Positions 49,164 to 57,836 of a stretch of DNA of 64,000 nucleotides are shown here, piece by piece. The notes under the pieces are model-generated. The model did not search any database and was not told the origin of the DNA. It worked only from the letters and a program-made list of their open reading frames with translations. Position 1 is the stretch's first letter; each line of letters begins with the position of its first letter. The DNA is taken from assembly GCA_030372335.1 (NCBI GenBank), contig JAUDCW010000003.1; one strand, written 5' to 3'. The translations under genes were made by a program, and so were the position numbers. The stretch comes from JALCOL01 sp022649665 (GTDB lineage: Bacteria > Bacillota > Bacilli > Lactobacillales > Enterococcaceae).

Positions 49164-50888
49164 TTATTCAGGAACATATTGTGCGACAAGCTCCAACACT
49201 TCATCAACTGTCGAACAGTCCGTCAGCGCTTTGTCAGCTAATTCTTTCATTTTTGCGGTATCAAGACGTTTCATCAAACTGCGCGTTTTCAAAATCGAAG
49301 TGGCAGACATCGAAAACTCATCGAGTCCCATCCCGACCAAAAGCGGAACCGCTTTTTGATCGCCGGCCATTTCACCGCACATTCCTGCCCATTTTCCTTC
49401 TTTGTGCGCACTGTCGATCACATGTTTGACCAGGCGCAGAATCGACGGATTATAAGGCTGGTACAAATAAGAAACACGTTCGTTCATCCGATCAGCAGCC
49501 ATTGTGTACTGGATCAGATCATTCGTGCCGATGCTGAAGAAGTCGACTTCTTTAGCAAATTTGTCGGCAAGGACCGCCGCTGCCGGGATCTCGATCATGA
49601 TGCCGAGCTGGATCTCATCGGCTACTGCAACTTTGTCGGCTTTCAATTTTGCTTTTTCTTCTTCAACGATCTGTTTCGCTTGCCGGAATTCCTGCAAGGT
49701 AGCGATCATCGGAAACATGATCCGCAGATTCCCGTATACTGAGGCCCGCAATAAAGCACGCAGCTGCGTCCGGAACATTCCTTGTTCATGCAAGCAGATC
49801 CGGATCGCACGATATCCCAAGAACGGATTCATTTCTTTCGGAAGCGGCAGATACGGGAGCTTTTTATCACCGCCGATATCCATCGTCCGAACAACGACTG
49901 GTTTATCGCCCATTCCTTCTAAAACAGCTTTGTATGCATCGAGCTGCTGCTCTTCAGTCGGAAAATCAGGAGAATCCATATACAAGAATTCTGTACGATA
50001 AAGTCCGACTGCTTCAGCACCGTTTTTATGAACACTGGTCAAATCTTTCGGTGTCCCGATGTTGGCAGCCAGTTCAAAATGCTTTCCGTCAGCAGTGACC
50101 GTCTTTTCATCTTTGAGTTTGTCCCATTCCGCTTTTTGAGCGGCAAATTTCTCCGCCACTTTGCGGAATTCTTTGACTTCTGCCTCGCTTGGATCGATCA
50201 CTACTTCACCGGAAAGACCATCGACCGCCAGCATCATTCCTTGCTTTGCAACAGAAGTGATCTTTTCGGTTCCGACGATCGCCGGGATCTCAAGTGAACG
50301 CGCCATGATCGCTGAATGTGACGTTCTGCCGCCGATATCTGTCACAAATGCTTTCACATGCTCTTTATCAAGCTGAGCAGTGTCGCTTGGTGTCAAATCG
50401 TGTGCGACGATCACCACTTGATCTTGGATCATCGAAGGGTCAGGGAGCCGAACACCTAACAGGTGTGCCAGTACGCGCTTTGTGACATCTTTCACGTCGG
50501 CAGCGCGCTCCTGCATATAAGGATTATCAGTCATTCCTTCAAGTGTATCAATAAATTGATCAGTCACTTGTTTTAAAGCAGCTTCGGCATTGACTTTGTC
50601 CGAATTGATCAAGTCTTTGATTTGTCCGATCATTTCCGGATCGCTCAGGACCATGATGTGCGCATCAAAAACCTGTGCATCTTTTTCACCCAAGTTTTTT
50701 TTGGCTTTATCACGAATAATATGAAGCTCATCGATCGATTCTTGCAAGGCTTTGTCTAGACGTGCAGACTCTGCAGCAGGATCAGTGATGCTTTTTTTCT
50801 CAAAAGATAAATCAGGCTGCACTAATAAATAAGCTTTTGCAACAGCAATCCCATCACTAGCGGCAATTCCCTTTAACTTTTCAGACAT
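49164..50888 (-). CDS. ptsI: PTS enzyme I
   Basis: The 574-residue phosphotransferase takes phosphate from phosphoenolpyruvate on H191 (GGRTSHSAIMARS) and passes it to HPr. The PEP-binding C-terminal barrel includes GIMIEIPAAAVLAD and MCGEMAGD with the active cysteine. It is cytoplasmic and feeds all PTS transporters, including FruA in this window. It starts on the last base of ptsH. Confidence 0.97.
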   Translation of the reverse strand: MSEKLKGIAASDGIAVAKAYLLVQPDLSFEKKSITDPAAESARLDKALQESIDELHIIRDKAKKNLGEKDAQVFDAHIMVLSDPEMIGQIKDLINSDKVNAEAALKQVTDQFIDTLEGMTDNPYMQERAADVKDVTKRVLAHLLGVRLPDPSMIQDQVVIVAHDLTPSDTAQLDKEHVKAFVTDIGGRTSHSAIMARSLEIPAIVGTEKITSVAKQGMMLAVDGLSGEVVIDPSEAEVKEFRKVAEKFAAQKAEWDKLKDEKTVTADGKHFELAANIGTPKDLTSVHKNGAEAVGLYRTEFLYMDSPDFPTEEQQLDAYKAVLEGMGDKPVVVRTMDIGGDKKLPYLPLPKEMNPFLGYRAIRICLHEQGMFRTQLRALLRASVYGNLRIMFPMIATLQEFRQAKQIVEEEKAKLKADKVAVADEIQLGIMIEIPAAAVLADKFAKEVDFFSIGTNDLIQYTMAADRMNERVSYLYQPYNPSILRLVKHVIDSAHKEGKWAGMCGEMAGDQKAVPLLVGMGLDEFSMSATSILKTRSLMKRLDTAKMKELADKALTDCSTVDEVLELVAQYVPE

Positions 50889-51154
50889 TATTCAGAAAGT
50901 CCTTCCTTTTTCATTGTTTCTTCGATAGCAGTCATTGCATCTCCTTCATCGGCGCCGTCTGCTGAAATCGTGACATCGCTTCCTTGGCCAACGCCAAGCG
51001 ACATTACGCCCATGATCGATTTAAGATTGACTGATTTCCCTTTGTATTCAAGGTTGATATCAGAATTGAATTTAGAAGCAGTTTGGACCAATAAAGTTGC
51101 AGGACGAGCATGAATCCCTGTCTCAGCAATAATATGAAACTCTTTTTTTTCCAT
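50888..51154 (-). CDS. ptsH: Phosphocarrier protein HPr
   Basis: The 88-residue protein has H15 (GIHARPAT), phosphorylated by enzyme I, and S46 (LKSIMGVMSLGV), the HPr kinase site used for CcpA-dependent catabolite control. I chose the second ATG (51154), 10 nt after AAGGAG: it gives the standard H15/S46 numbering, while the first ATG at 51160 is only 4 nt from the site. It forms an operon with ptsI. Confidence 0.96.
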   Translation of the reverse strand: MEKKEFHIIAETGIHARPATLLVQTASKFNSDINLEYKGKSVNLKSIMGVMSLGVGQGSDVTISADGADEGDAMTAIEETMKKEGLSE

Positions 51155-51245
51155 AGTCATCGTTCTCCTTTGTCCTAAAATGGATTTGAAATGAAGAAAG
51201 ATAAAGAGTTCTCTCCTCTTGTCTCCTTCTTTAATTCTCTACTAA

Positions 51246-51274
51246 AGATTACCATTTTTCCATTTTAGTTACAA
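51246..51274 (-). promoter_or_regulatory. Promoter of ptsHI
   Basis: Leftward TTGTAA (51274-51269) and TAATCT (51251-51246) with a 17-bp spacer lie about 90 nt before ptsH, leaving a purine-rich leader. Confidence 0.6.
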
Positions 51275-51331
51275 CTATTTCGTAGCAGAACTCTAGTTTT
51301 ATCCCTGATTGTCCGCGCCGTTAAGCTCTTA

Positions 51332-51381
51332 CAAAAAAAGACGATCATTTTATAAAAAAAACAATCCCGTCTTTTTTGTTA
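51332..51381. repeat. Inverted repeat between divergent ptsHI and clpE promoters
   Basis: AAAAAAGACG and CGTCTTTTTT, about 25 bp apart, could form a hairpin with T runs on both strands. It lies upstream of both operons, where no terminator is expected. Confidence 0.4.
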
Positions 51382-51419
51382 ACAGATTTTCTGCGCGGCT
51401 GTTTTCGCGAGCGTTCTGC

Positions 51420-51473
51420 TTGCGCTGACAACAAAAAATGATATAATTGATACAAAGGTCAGGAAAGGTCAAT
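51420..51473 (+). promoter_or_regulatory. clpE promoter with CtsR operator
   Basis: TTGCGC (51420-51425) and a perfect TATAAT (51442-51447) are spaced by 16 bp. Directly downstream GGTCAGG-AAA-GGTCAAT (51457-51473) is a tandem CtsR heptad pair (RGTCADN-NAN-RGTCADN). CtsR should repress clpE until heat or protein stress. Confidence 0.85.
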
Positions 51474-51535
51474 CAACAACAACCCGTTGTCCGAGGCAAC
51501 TATCCCCCTTTGATTTAGAAAGGAGTGTCCTTTAT

Positions 51536-53881
51536 ATGCTTTGTCAAAACTGCGGAAAAAATGAAGCAACGATTCATTTATATGCGAATGTCAATGGTCA
51601 GCGCAAACAGCTCGACTATTGCCAAAGTTGTTATCAGAAATTAAAGGCACAACAAGCTCAACAAATGAATAATACTCCGAACGGACCGGTAGGCCAGGGC
51701 CAAGATCCTTATGGTTTCGGGTCGCTCGACGATCTGTTCCGTTCAATGCAAGAACAATTCTCAAATGGCGGCGGCAATCCCCCGCCAACTCAATCCGGCG
51801 GCGGTAACGGCGGAGGCGGCGGAAATAATTTCTTCGGCGGCCGCGGCGGCGGTCAAGGCGGCCCTGGTCGTCCTGGTCCGCAGCAAGGTCAGGGAGAATC
51901 GCTTCTTGGCAAATACGGGATCAATGTCACTGAAGAAGCCCGCCAAGGAAAAATCGATCCAGTTGTCGGCCGTGATGACGAAATCATGCGAGTCATCGAG
52001 ATCTTGAATCGGCGGACCAAAAATAATCCGGTCTTGATCGGAGAGCCCGGCGTCGGGAAAACTGCGGTCGTTGAAGGATTAGCGCAAAAGATCGTCAATG
52101 GCGAAGTACCGCAAAAACTTTTGAATAAGGAAGTCATTCGGTTAGATGTCGCTTCCCTCGTTCAAGGAACCGGGATCCGCGGACAATTTGAGGAACGGAT
52201 CCAGCAATTGATGGAAGAAGTCAAAGCCAACAAACGGATCATTCTCTTCATTGATGAAGTCCATGAACTCGTAGGTGCCGGGAGTGCCGGCGAAGGCAAT
52301 ATGGATGCCGGCGGGATTTTGAAACCGGCATTGGCTCGTGGTGAGCTGCAAATGGTCGGCGCAACAACATTGAATGAATACCGGATCATCGAAAAAGATG
52401 CCGCCCTTGAGCGCCGTCTTCAACCTGTCCGGGTCGATGAACCGAGCGTCGATGAAACGATCACGATCCTGAAGGGGATCCAAAACCGTTATGAAGACTA
52501 CCATCATGTCAAATATACGGATGGTGCGATCCGAGCTGCAGCGATCCTGTCGAACCGTTACATTCAGGAACGTTTCCTGCCTGATAAAGCGATCGACCTT
52601 TTGGATGAGTCGGGTTCGAAAAAGAACTTGACGATCAAGTTCGTCGATCCCGAAACGATCGATAAACGTTTGAAAGATGTCGAAGCGCAAAAGAATCAAG
52701 CATCCAAAGAAGAAGATTATGAAAAAGCGGCTTATTACCGCGACCAGATCAATAAATTGAACGAGCTCAAAAAACAGCAAGTCGCTAAAAACGAGATCCC
52801 AACAGTTACTGAAAAAGATATGGAAAATATCGTCCAAGAAAAAACAGGGATCCCCGTTGGCGAGTTGAAGCAAAAAGAGCAGACACAATTGAAAAATCTC
52901 GATGAAGATTTGACGAAACATGTCATCGGCCAAGACAGCGCTGTTGCGAAAGTTTCCAAAGCGATCCGCCGAAACCGAATCGGCCTTGGAAAACATACGC
53001 GTCCGATCGGCTCCTTCCTCTTCGTCGGTCCGACAGGTGTCGGCAAGACTGAACTGGCAAAGCAGCTGGCGTATGAATTGTTCGGCAATGAAGATTCGAT
53101 GATCCGTTTCGATATGAGTGAATATATGGAAAAACACAGCGTCTCGAAACTGATCGGTTCGCCTCCAGGCTATGTCGGCTATGAAGAAGCTGGCCAATTG
53201 ACCGAAAAGGTGCGCCGCAATCCTTACAGTTTGATCCTGCTGGATGAAATCGAAAAAGCTCATCCCGATGTTCTGCATATGTTTTTGCAGATCCTTGACG
53301 ACGGTCGTCTGACCGATGCTCAAGGTCGGACCGTCAGCTTTAAAGATTCGATCATCATCATGACGAGCAATGCCGGCAGCGGCACAACGGAAGCAAATGT
53401 CGGGTTCGGTGCACAAGCGACTGGTACGACCCATTCCGTTTTGAATCAATTGACGGATTACTTCAAGCCGGAGTTCTTGAATCGTTTTGACGCGATCGTC
53501 GAATTCCAATCGCTCAGCAAAGAGAATTTGAAAGCGATCGTCAACTTGATGCTCGCAGATGTCAACAAGCTCTTGAAAGAACAGAACATGCACATCACGG
53601 TAACAGAACCGGCAAAAGAAAAATTAGTCGATCTGGGGTACGATCCAAAAATGGGTGCACGTCCGCTTCGCCGGACGATCCAAGACCAAATCGAAGATGG
53701 GATCGCTGATTACTATCTCGATCATCAGGATATCCACGAATTGCGTGCTGAGATCCGCGATGGAAAAATCGTGATCGGCGCTGCTGCTGAAGAGTCTGCT
53801 GAAAAAGCACCAGCAAAAGAAGCAGCCGCTCCGGCAAAAGAGGATAAGTCACAAAGCGAAGATAAAAAAGATAACGAGTAA
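51536..53881 (+). CDS. clpE: ClpE AAA+ unfoldase
   Basis: The 781-residue protein has an N-terminal C4 zinc finger (MLCQNCGKNE and YCQSCYQ), a glycine-rich linker at about residues 80-120, AAA1 with GEPGVGKT at 169-176, a UVR-like coiled insert (EDYEKAAYYRDQINKL), AAA2 with GPTGVGKT near 498-505, and an A/K/E-rich tail. It unfolds damaged proteins for ClpP during stress and can relieve CtsR. AGAAAGGAG precedes the ATG. The CtsR box in its promoter fits this role. Confidence 0.96.
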   Translation: MLCQNCGKNEATIHLYANVNGQRKQLDYCQSCYQKLKAQQAQQMNNTPNGPVGQGQDPYGFGSLDDLFRSMQEQFSNGGGNPPPTQSGGGNGGGGGNNFFGGRGGGQGGPGRPGPQQGQGESLLGKYGINVTEEARQGKIDPVVGRDDEIMRVIEILNRRTKNNPVLIGEPGVGKTAVVEGLAQKIVNGEVPQKLLNKEVIRLDVASLVQGTGIRGQFEERIQQLMEEVKANKRIILFIDEVHELVGAGSAGEGNMDAGGILKPALARGELQMVGATTLNEYRIIEKDAALERRLQPVRVDEPSVDETITILKGIQNRYEDYHHVKYTDGAIRAAAILSNRYIQERFLPDKAIDLLDESGSKKNLTIKFVDPETIDKRLKDVEAQKNQASKEEDYEKAAYYRDQINKLNELKKQQVAKNEIPTVTEKDMENIVQEKTGIPVGELKQKEQTQLKNLDEDLTKHVIGQDSAVAKVSKAIRRNRIGLGKHTRPIGSFLFVGPTGVGKTELAKQLAYELFGNEDSMIRFDMSEYMEKHSVSKLIGSPPGYVGYEEAGQLTEKVRRNPYSLILLDEIEKAHPDVLHMFLQILDDGRLTDAQGRTVSFKDSIIIMTSNAGSGTTEANVGFGAQATGTTHSVLNQLTDYFKPEFLNRFDAIVEFQSLSKENLKAIVNLMLADVNKLLKEQNMHITVTEPAKEKLVDLGYDPKMGARPLRRTIQDQIEDGIADYYLDHQDIHELRAEIRDGKIVIGAAAEESAEKAPAKEAAAPAKEDKSQSEDKKDNE

Positions 53882-53892
53882 TGAATAGACGG

Positions 53893-53934
53893 CAGCGTCA
53901 GAAGAGTCAGCATCTCTTCTGACGTTGTTTTTTT
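53893..53934 (+). terminator. Terminator of clpE
   Basis: GCGTCAGAAGAG and CTCTTCTGACGT pair over 11-12 bp, followed by TTGTTTTTTT. Confidence 0.85.
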
Positions 53935-54132
53935 ACATAATTGATAATCATTCTCTTTTATCGATCAAGTGCCTATTTATACCTTTCACAGCATCAATTC
54001 TCAGTTATCTATATTTTTTTGGTAGGTTATAAAAAAAATATGAGATATTTATTTCTTGCCAACTTTTCCAAAAAATAATATAATTAACTTGTGAAAAGGA
54101 AAACGCACACAATACTGAATAGGAGTGATGTC

Positions 54133-54438
54133 ATGAAAATTATCGATGTGACCAGCAGTCATGCAAATCTTGTTTACAACCAGTTAGCCAACACCGAAGC
54201 AACCCTTGTCAGAGTCTACTCAGTGGGCAAAATTACTGTTACATATAAAAAATCAGATACACAGATCCAGCTGACGCTCAGCAACAAAACCCATAAGATC
54301 CATCAAAAAGAGATCGACTTCATTCTTCACCGCTTGGTGCCTGATCATTCAAGCAGCAATACAACTGTGATCCGCTTTGATCATTTAGTCGAAGTGACCT
54401 ATCAGCTGACTCCGCATCACAAAAAGATCCACCAATGA
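54133..54438 (+). CDS. DUF1827 family protein
   Basis: The 101-residue protein begins MKIIDVTSSHANLVYNQL and matches DUF1827, a small Lactobacillales family typically next to clpE. Function is unknown; an association with stress is inferred from position. AGGAGTGATGTC before the ATG at 54133 decides the start. A TATAAT-like hexamer near 54078 suggests its own promoter after the clpE terminator. Confidence 0.85.
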   Translation: MKIIDVTSSHANLVYNQLANTEATLVRVYSVGKITVTYKKSDTQIQLTLSNKTHKIHQKEIDFILHRLVPDHSSSNTTVIRFDHLVEVTYQLTPHHKKIHQ

Positions 54439-54487
54439 TTTCGCTTATATCGACACAAGGCTGAGACAAAAGTGTTCAGCTCCTAAT

Positions 54488-54522
54488 CCGAAGAAGCTGC
54501 TTTTGAAACGTCGTTTATTCGG
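54488..54522 (+). repeat. Dispersed repeat, copy 1
   Basis: AAGAAGCTGCTTTT followed by a similar 19-base tail recurs at 62272-62303. Copy 1 is bounded by CCGAA/TTCGG and lies directly before a terminator hairpin. It may be a small repeat family attached to gene ends. Confidence 0.5.
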
Positions 54523-54525
54523 AAA

Positions 54526-54560
54526 CAGGGCTTGCGGCAATTGCCGCAAGCCCTGTTTTT
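54526..54560. terminator. Terminator after the DUF1827 gene
   Basis: CAGGGCTTGCGGCAA and its perfect 15-bp complement are followed on the plus strand by TTTTT. It lies between convergent genes. Confidence 0.8.
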
Positions 54561-54564
54561 ATAT

Positions 54565-55317
54565 TCATTTTTTCTGATCCTGCCAGTTGGCACGGATGAT
54601 CTCGCGCAGCTTCACACTGGGATTCTGCCAGCGTGCACTGCTTTTTTCTTCTTTTAGATGCAGCGCATTTTCAGGGCACCAATGAAGGCAAGCTTCGCAA
54701 TTTTCACAGTGTGCACCGAAATAAACCTTTTCTTTCACCGTGATATTTCCGGCGGGACAAACTTTTGCACAAATCCCGCATAAGTTGCAGCGCTCGTCCA
54801 CCAAAAAAGACTCCGCCGCCGCGGGGTCGATCGCCGGATTGACTACCGCGATTTCGGTGGCACTGCGAAAATCGATCTTCGACCGGCGGCGCGCCAGAAT
54901 ATCTTCTTTGATCTGCTTTGTTCGCTCCCTAGTCTTCTTTGGCAAAAGTGTTGCCGCTTCCTCCGCCATTTCAAAAACCGGCAAATAATTATCGACCGTC
55001 TGCAATTGAGTAAGGTAATCAAAATGGATCCCGCGTGTTTCTGCAAACTTAGCGACACTCATCATCACTTGTCCGGCATCATTGCCGAAAGTCCCGATTG
55101 CAAAGAAATAATCAGCATCTAAGGCAGCCTGGCTGAGAAACTGCAAGACTTCCGTCGGCGTTGACGGGCTGTAGATCGGAAATACGATCCCGATCGCATC
55201 AGCTTTATAGGCAAGCTGATCAAAATCAGCCAACTGCGGGATCGCGATCAGCTCGCCGCCGATTTCTTTTGCCAGCGCCAGACTATTGCCGGTCGCGGTA
55301 TAGTAAAAAGTGATCAT
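54565..55317 (-). CDS. Flavodoxin-ferredoxin fusion, EFR1 family
   Basis: The 250-residue protein has an N-terminal flavodoxin fold (YYTATGNSLALAKEI, an FMN phosphate loop at residues 4-18) and two C-terminal 4Fe-4S clusters (CNLCGICAKVCP and CENCEACLHWCP). It is an EFR1-type electron carrier, probably cytoplasmic; partners are unknown. AAGGAGCAAGCC before the ATG at 55317 fixes the start. Confidence 0.88.
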   Translation of the reverse strand: MITFYYTATGNSLALAKEIGGELIAIPQLADFDQLAYKADAIGIVFPIYSPSTPTEVLQFLSQAALDADYFFAIGTFGNDAGQVMMSVAKFAETRGIHFDYLTQLQTVDNYLPVFEMAEEAATLLPKKTRERTKQIKEDILARRRSKIDFRSATEIAVVNPAIDPAAAESFLVDERCNLCGICAKVCPAGNITVKEKVYFGAHCENCEACLHWCPENALHLKEEKSSARWQNPSVKLREIIRANWQDQKK

Positions 55318-55370
55318 GGCTTGCTCCTTCATAAATAAATTGTCTAATCAAAAATATCGGCATCTTTTTT

Positions 55371-55379
55371 TGCTATAAT
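55371..55379 (+). promoter_or_regulatory. Extended -10 promoter of the AT-rich unknown gene
   Basis: TGCTATAAT is a perfect extended -10 (TGnTATAAT), 114 nt before the TTG start. No good -35 is visible, as often with extended -10 promoters. Confidence 0.55.
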
Positions 55380-55492
55380 CAAAGAAAAAATGATAAGGAA
55401 TCCTTGGTACAAGACCGCTTAAAAGTACTTCTCTAAAAAAATGAAGATCCAAGCGAATCAGAAAAATTGATTGATAAAAGGGTGCGAGAATA

Positions 55493-56125
55493 TTGTCAAA
55501 ACTGTCCAATTTAGAAGAAAAAATCAAAGAATCGATTTCAGGATACACGATATTATCGAGCAGGATCTCTAACGATGAATCATTATATATTACCTTTTTA
55601 AAAGAAGAGCAACAAGCTTATTGTCAAATTAGAATCAGTACCCATAATTCAAAGTCTAGCTTTTACAGCAATAAAACTTTTATTTTTTACGGAAATGACT
55701 CAGATATTCTTGTCGATCAGCTCATTGATTATTTAAAAATTGCTCCATGGCCCAAATTCGGATACTCAGACTTTCTTGTATTAGAGGTTATGAAAAAAAG
55801 AAGAAACGGGTTGTCTTTCTATATTGATAACACTTTTAATATTTTTTTCAATAATACTCAGGGACTGGTTATATATTATGAGTTTTATTGTAAAAAAAAC
55901 AAATATGTAAACATCGCTTCCGAAGACTGGGATAAAGTTATGAAAAAATTATTTTCCACCGGCTTATTATCATATTTTGAAGAAAGTGCCGAGATCTTAC
56001 ATCTATATATAACAGAAGCCGGGATCAAAGCACTTGATTATTATCAAGAAATGTATATAAGTCAGTATCGCCAAGACTATCAAAAGATCGATTTACACAA
56101 TCTGATCCTTCCTTCCCTTCTATAG
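55493..56125 (+). CDS. Unrecognised AT-rich gene, 210 residues
   Basis: The product is soluble, rich in S, Y, K, N and I, with no signal peptide or recognised motif; examples are LYITFLKEEQQAYCQIRIS and FGYSDFLVLEVMKKRR. The C-terminal half could be a small winged-helix-like domain (WDKVMKKLFSTGLLSYF), which is inference only. Translation starts at TTG after AAAGGGTG. Base composition is clearly more AT-rich than its neighbours, which suggests recent acquisition. Confidence 0.7.
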   Translation: MSKLSNLEEKIKESISGYTILSSRISNDESLYITFLKEEQQAYCQIRISTHNSKSSFYSNKTFIFYGNDSDILVDQLIDYLKIAPWPKFGYSDFLVLEVMKKRRNGLSFYIDNTFNIFFNNTQGLVIYYEFYCKKNKYVNIASEDWDKVMKKLFSTGLLSYFEESAEILHLYITEAGIKALDYYQEMYISQYRQDYQKIDLHNLILPSLL

Positions 56126-56129
56126 TGAA

Positions 56130-56163
56130 GGAAGCCGCGACTTAAGTCTTGTCACGGCTTCCG
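56130..56163. terminator. Hairpin between convergent genes
   Basis: GGAAGCCGCGAC and GTCACGGCTTCC form an imperfect stem with only weak T runs. It resembles the hairpin at 62307 (GGCTGCGACA...TGTCGCGGCC) in layout. Confidence 0.5.
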
Positions 56164-56181
56164 TTGGCAGTTTCTCTTTGT

Positions 56182-57756
56182 TTACAGCAAACTTCTCAAT
56201 TTCACTTTTGGATATTTGTCGGCAAACCAGCGCATCGCAAAGTCATTTTCAAATAAGAAGAGCGGCTGACCGTAGCGATCTTTGACCAAAATATTGCGGG
56301 AGGAGCTCATCCGTTCATCCAAATCAGCTGGATCGATCCAGCGTGCTGTCTTTTGGCCCATCGGTGTCATGATCACTTCGGCATTATATTCATTCAGCAT
56401 GCGATATTGAAATACTTCAAACTGCAGCTGACCGACTGCACCCAAAATATAGTCTTCAGTCACGATATTGCGGTAAAGCTGGATCGCTCCTTCTTGGACC
56501 AATTGTTCGATCCCCTTATGGAATGATTTTTGCTTCATCACGTTTTTCGCTTGGACTTTGACAAACAATTCTGGGGTAAATTGGGGCAGCTTCTCATACG
56601 AGATCTCCAGTTTTCCAGCGGTGAGTGTATCTCCGATCTGGTAGTTGCCGGTGTCATACAAACCGATGATGTCGCCAGCGACGGCTTCATTCAACGTTTC
56701 GCGGGTGTCCGCCATAAATTGAGTCGAATTGCTGAGCCGCAACTTTTTGCCGGTGCGTTCCAGTTCGACATCCATTCCGCGTTCAAACTTGCCGGAGCAG
56801 ATCCTGACAAACGCGATCCGGTCACGGTGCGCCGGATTCATATTTGCTTGGATCTTGAATACAAAACCGGAAAAATCTTCATTGTACGGATCGACATACT
56901 CGCCATCTTCCGTTCGATGAGCATGCGGCTTCGGTGAATATTCCAGAAAGGTCTCCAAAAAAGTCTGGACACCGAAATTTGTCAAAGCGGAGCCGAAGAA
57001 TACCGGCGTTTGTTCCCCCGTTTTGATTTTTTCCAAATCAAATGCGTCGCCTGCTTCTTGAACGAGCTCGACATCGTCAAGCGTTTGCTGATAAATGCTT
57101 TGCTCCGTCAGCGGATGCGCCGGATCGATCCGCCCATTCGCATCCAGCGGCAGAAAGCGATCTGAATTTTTTTCTTTCGGCCGGTAGATCTCCACCCGCT
57201 GATGATGCATATCATATAATCCTTCGAGCCCTTTGCCCATTCCGATCGGCCAGTTCATCGGATAAGACTGGATATCCAAAAGATCTTCCAGCTCTTCTAA
57301 AAGATCGAGCGGTTCACGGCCATCGCGATCCAGTTTATTGATAAATGTGAAAATCGGGATCCCGCGCTGTTTGACGACTTTGAAGAGTTTCTTCGTCTGC
57401 GCTTCGATCCCTTTGGCGCTGTCGATCACCATCACGGCACTATCGACGGCCATCAGTGTCCGGTACGTATCTTCCGAAAAATCTTCATGCCCCGGCGTAT
57501 CCAAAATATTGATTCGTTTTCCTTGATAATCAAATTGCATCACCGAGCTGGTCACGGAGATCCCGCGCTGTTTTTCGATATCCATCCAATCTGATTTGGC
57601 AAAATTGCCGGTTTTCTTTCCTTTGACGGTCCCAGCTTGCCGAATCGCTCCGCCGAATAGCAGCAGCTGCTCGGTGATCGTTGTTTTTCCGGCGTCCGGG
57701 TGAGAGATGATCGCAAATGTTCGTCTGCGGTCGACTTCTTTGTGTAATGATTCCAT
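56182..57756 (-). CDS. prfC: Peptide chain release factor 3
   Basis: The 524-residue translational GTPase recycles RF1/RF2 after termination. The P-loop HPDAGKTT is at about residues 19-26, followed by RGISVTSSV (switch I), DTPGHEDF (G3) and NKLD (G4). Length and domains are typical. It is transcribed alone; the ribosome site before the ATG is moderate (AAGGAG). Confidence 0.96.
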   Translation of the reverse strand: MESLHKEVDRRRTFAIISHPDAGKTTITEQLLLFGGAIRQAGTVKGKKTGNFAKSDWMDIEKQRGISVTSSVMQFDYQGKRINILDTPGHEDFSEDTYRTLMAVDSAVMVIDSAKGIEAQTKKLFKVVKQRGIPIFTFINKLDRDGREPLDLLEELEDLLDIQSYPMNWPIGMGKGLEGLYDMHHQRVEIYRPKEKNSDRFLPLDANGRIDPAHPLTEQSIYQQTLDDVELVQEAGDAFDLEKIKTGEQTPVFFGSALTNFGVQTFLETFLEYSPKPHAHRTEDGEYVDPYNEDFSGFVFKIQANMNPAHRDRIAFVRICSGKFERGMDVELERTGKKLRLSNSTQFMADTRETLNEAVAGDIIGLYDTGNYQIGDTLTAGKLEISYEKLPQFTPELFVKVQAKNVMKQKSFHKGIEQLVQEGAIQLYRNIVTEDYILGAVGQLQFEVFQYRMLNEYNAEVIMTPMGQKTARWIDPADLDERMSSSRNILVKDRYGQPLFLFENDFAMRWFADKYPKVKLRSLL

Positions 57757-57836
57757 AATGACTCCTTACTAACATTCTTTTGCGACTTTTTCAGTATATC
57801 ACGCGCGCAAGCTGCATACAAAACTTTCTTTTCTCT

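Noticed and set aside
52142..53593. 483-codon leftward open frame
   Set aside because: It lies wholly antisense to clpE, has no ribosome site and its composition is that of a reverse-complement shadow of conserved AAA+ codons.
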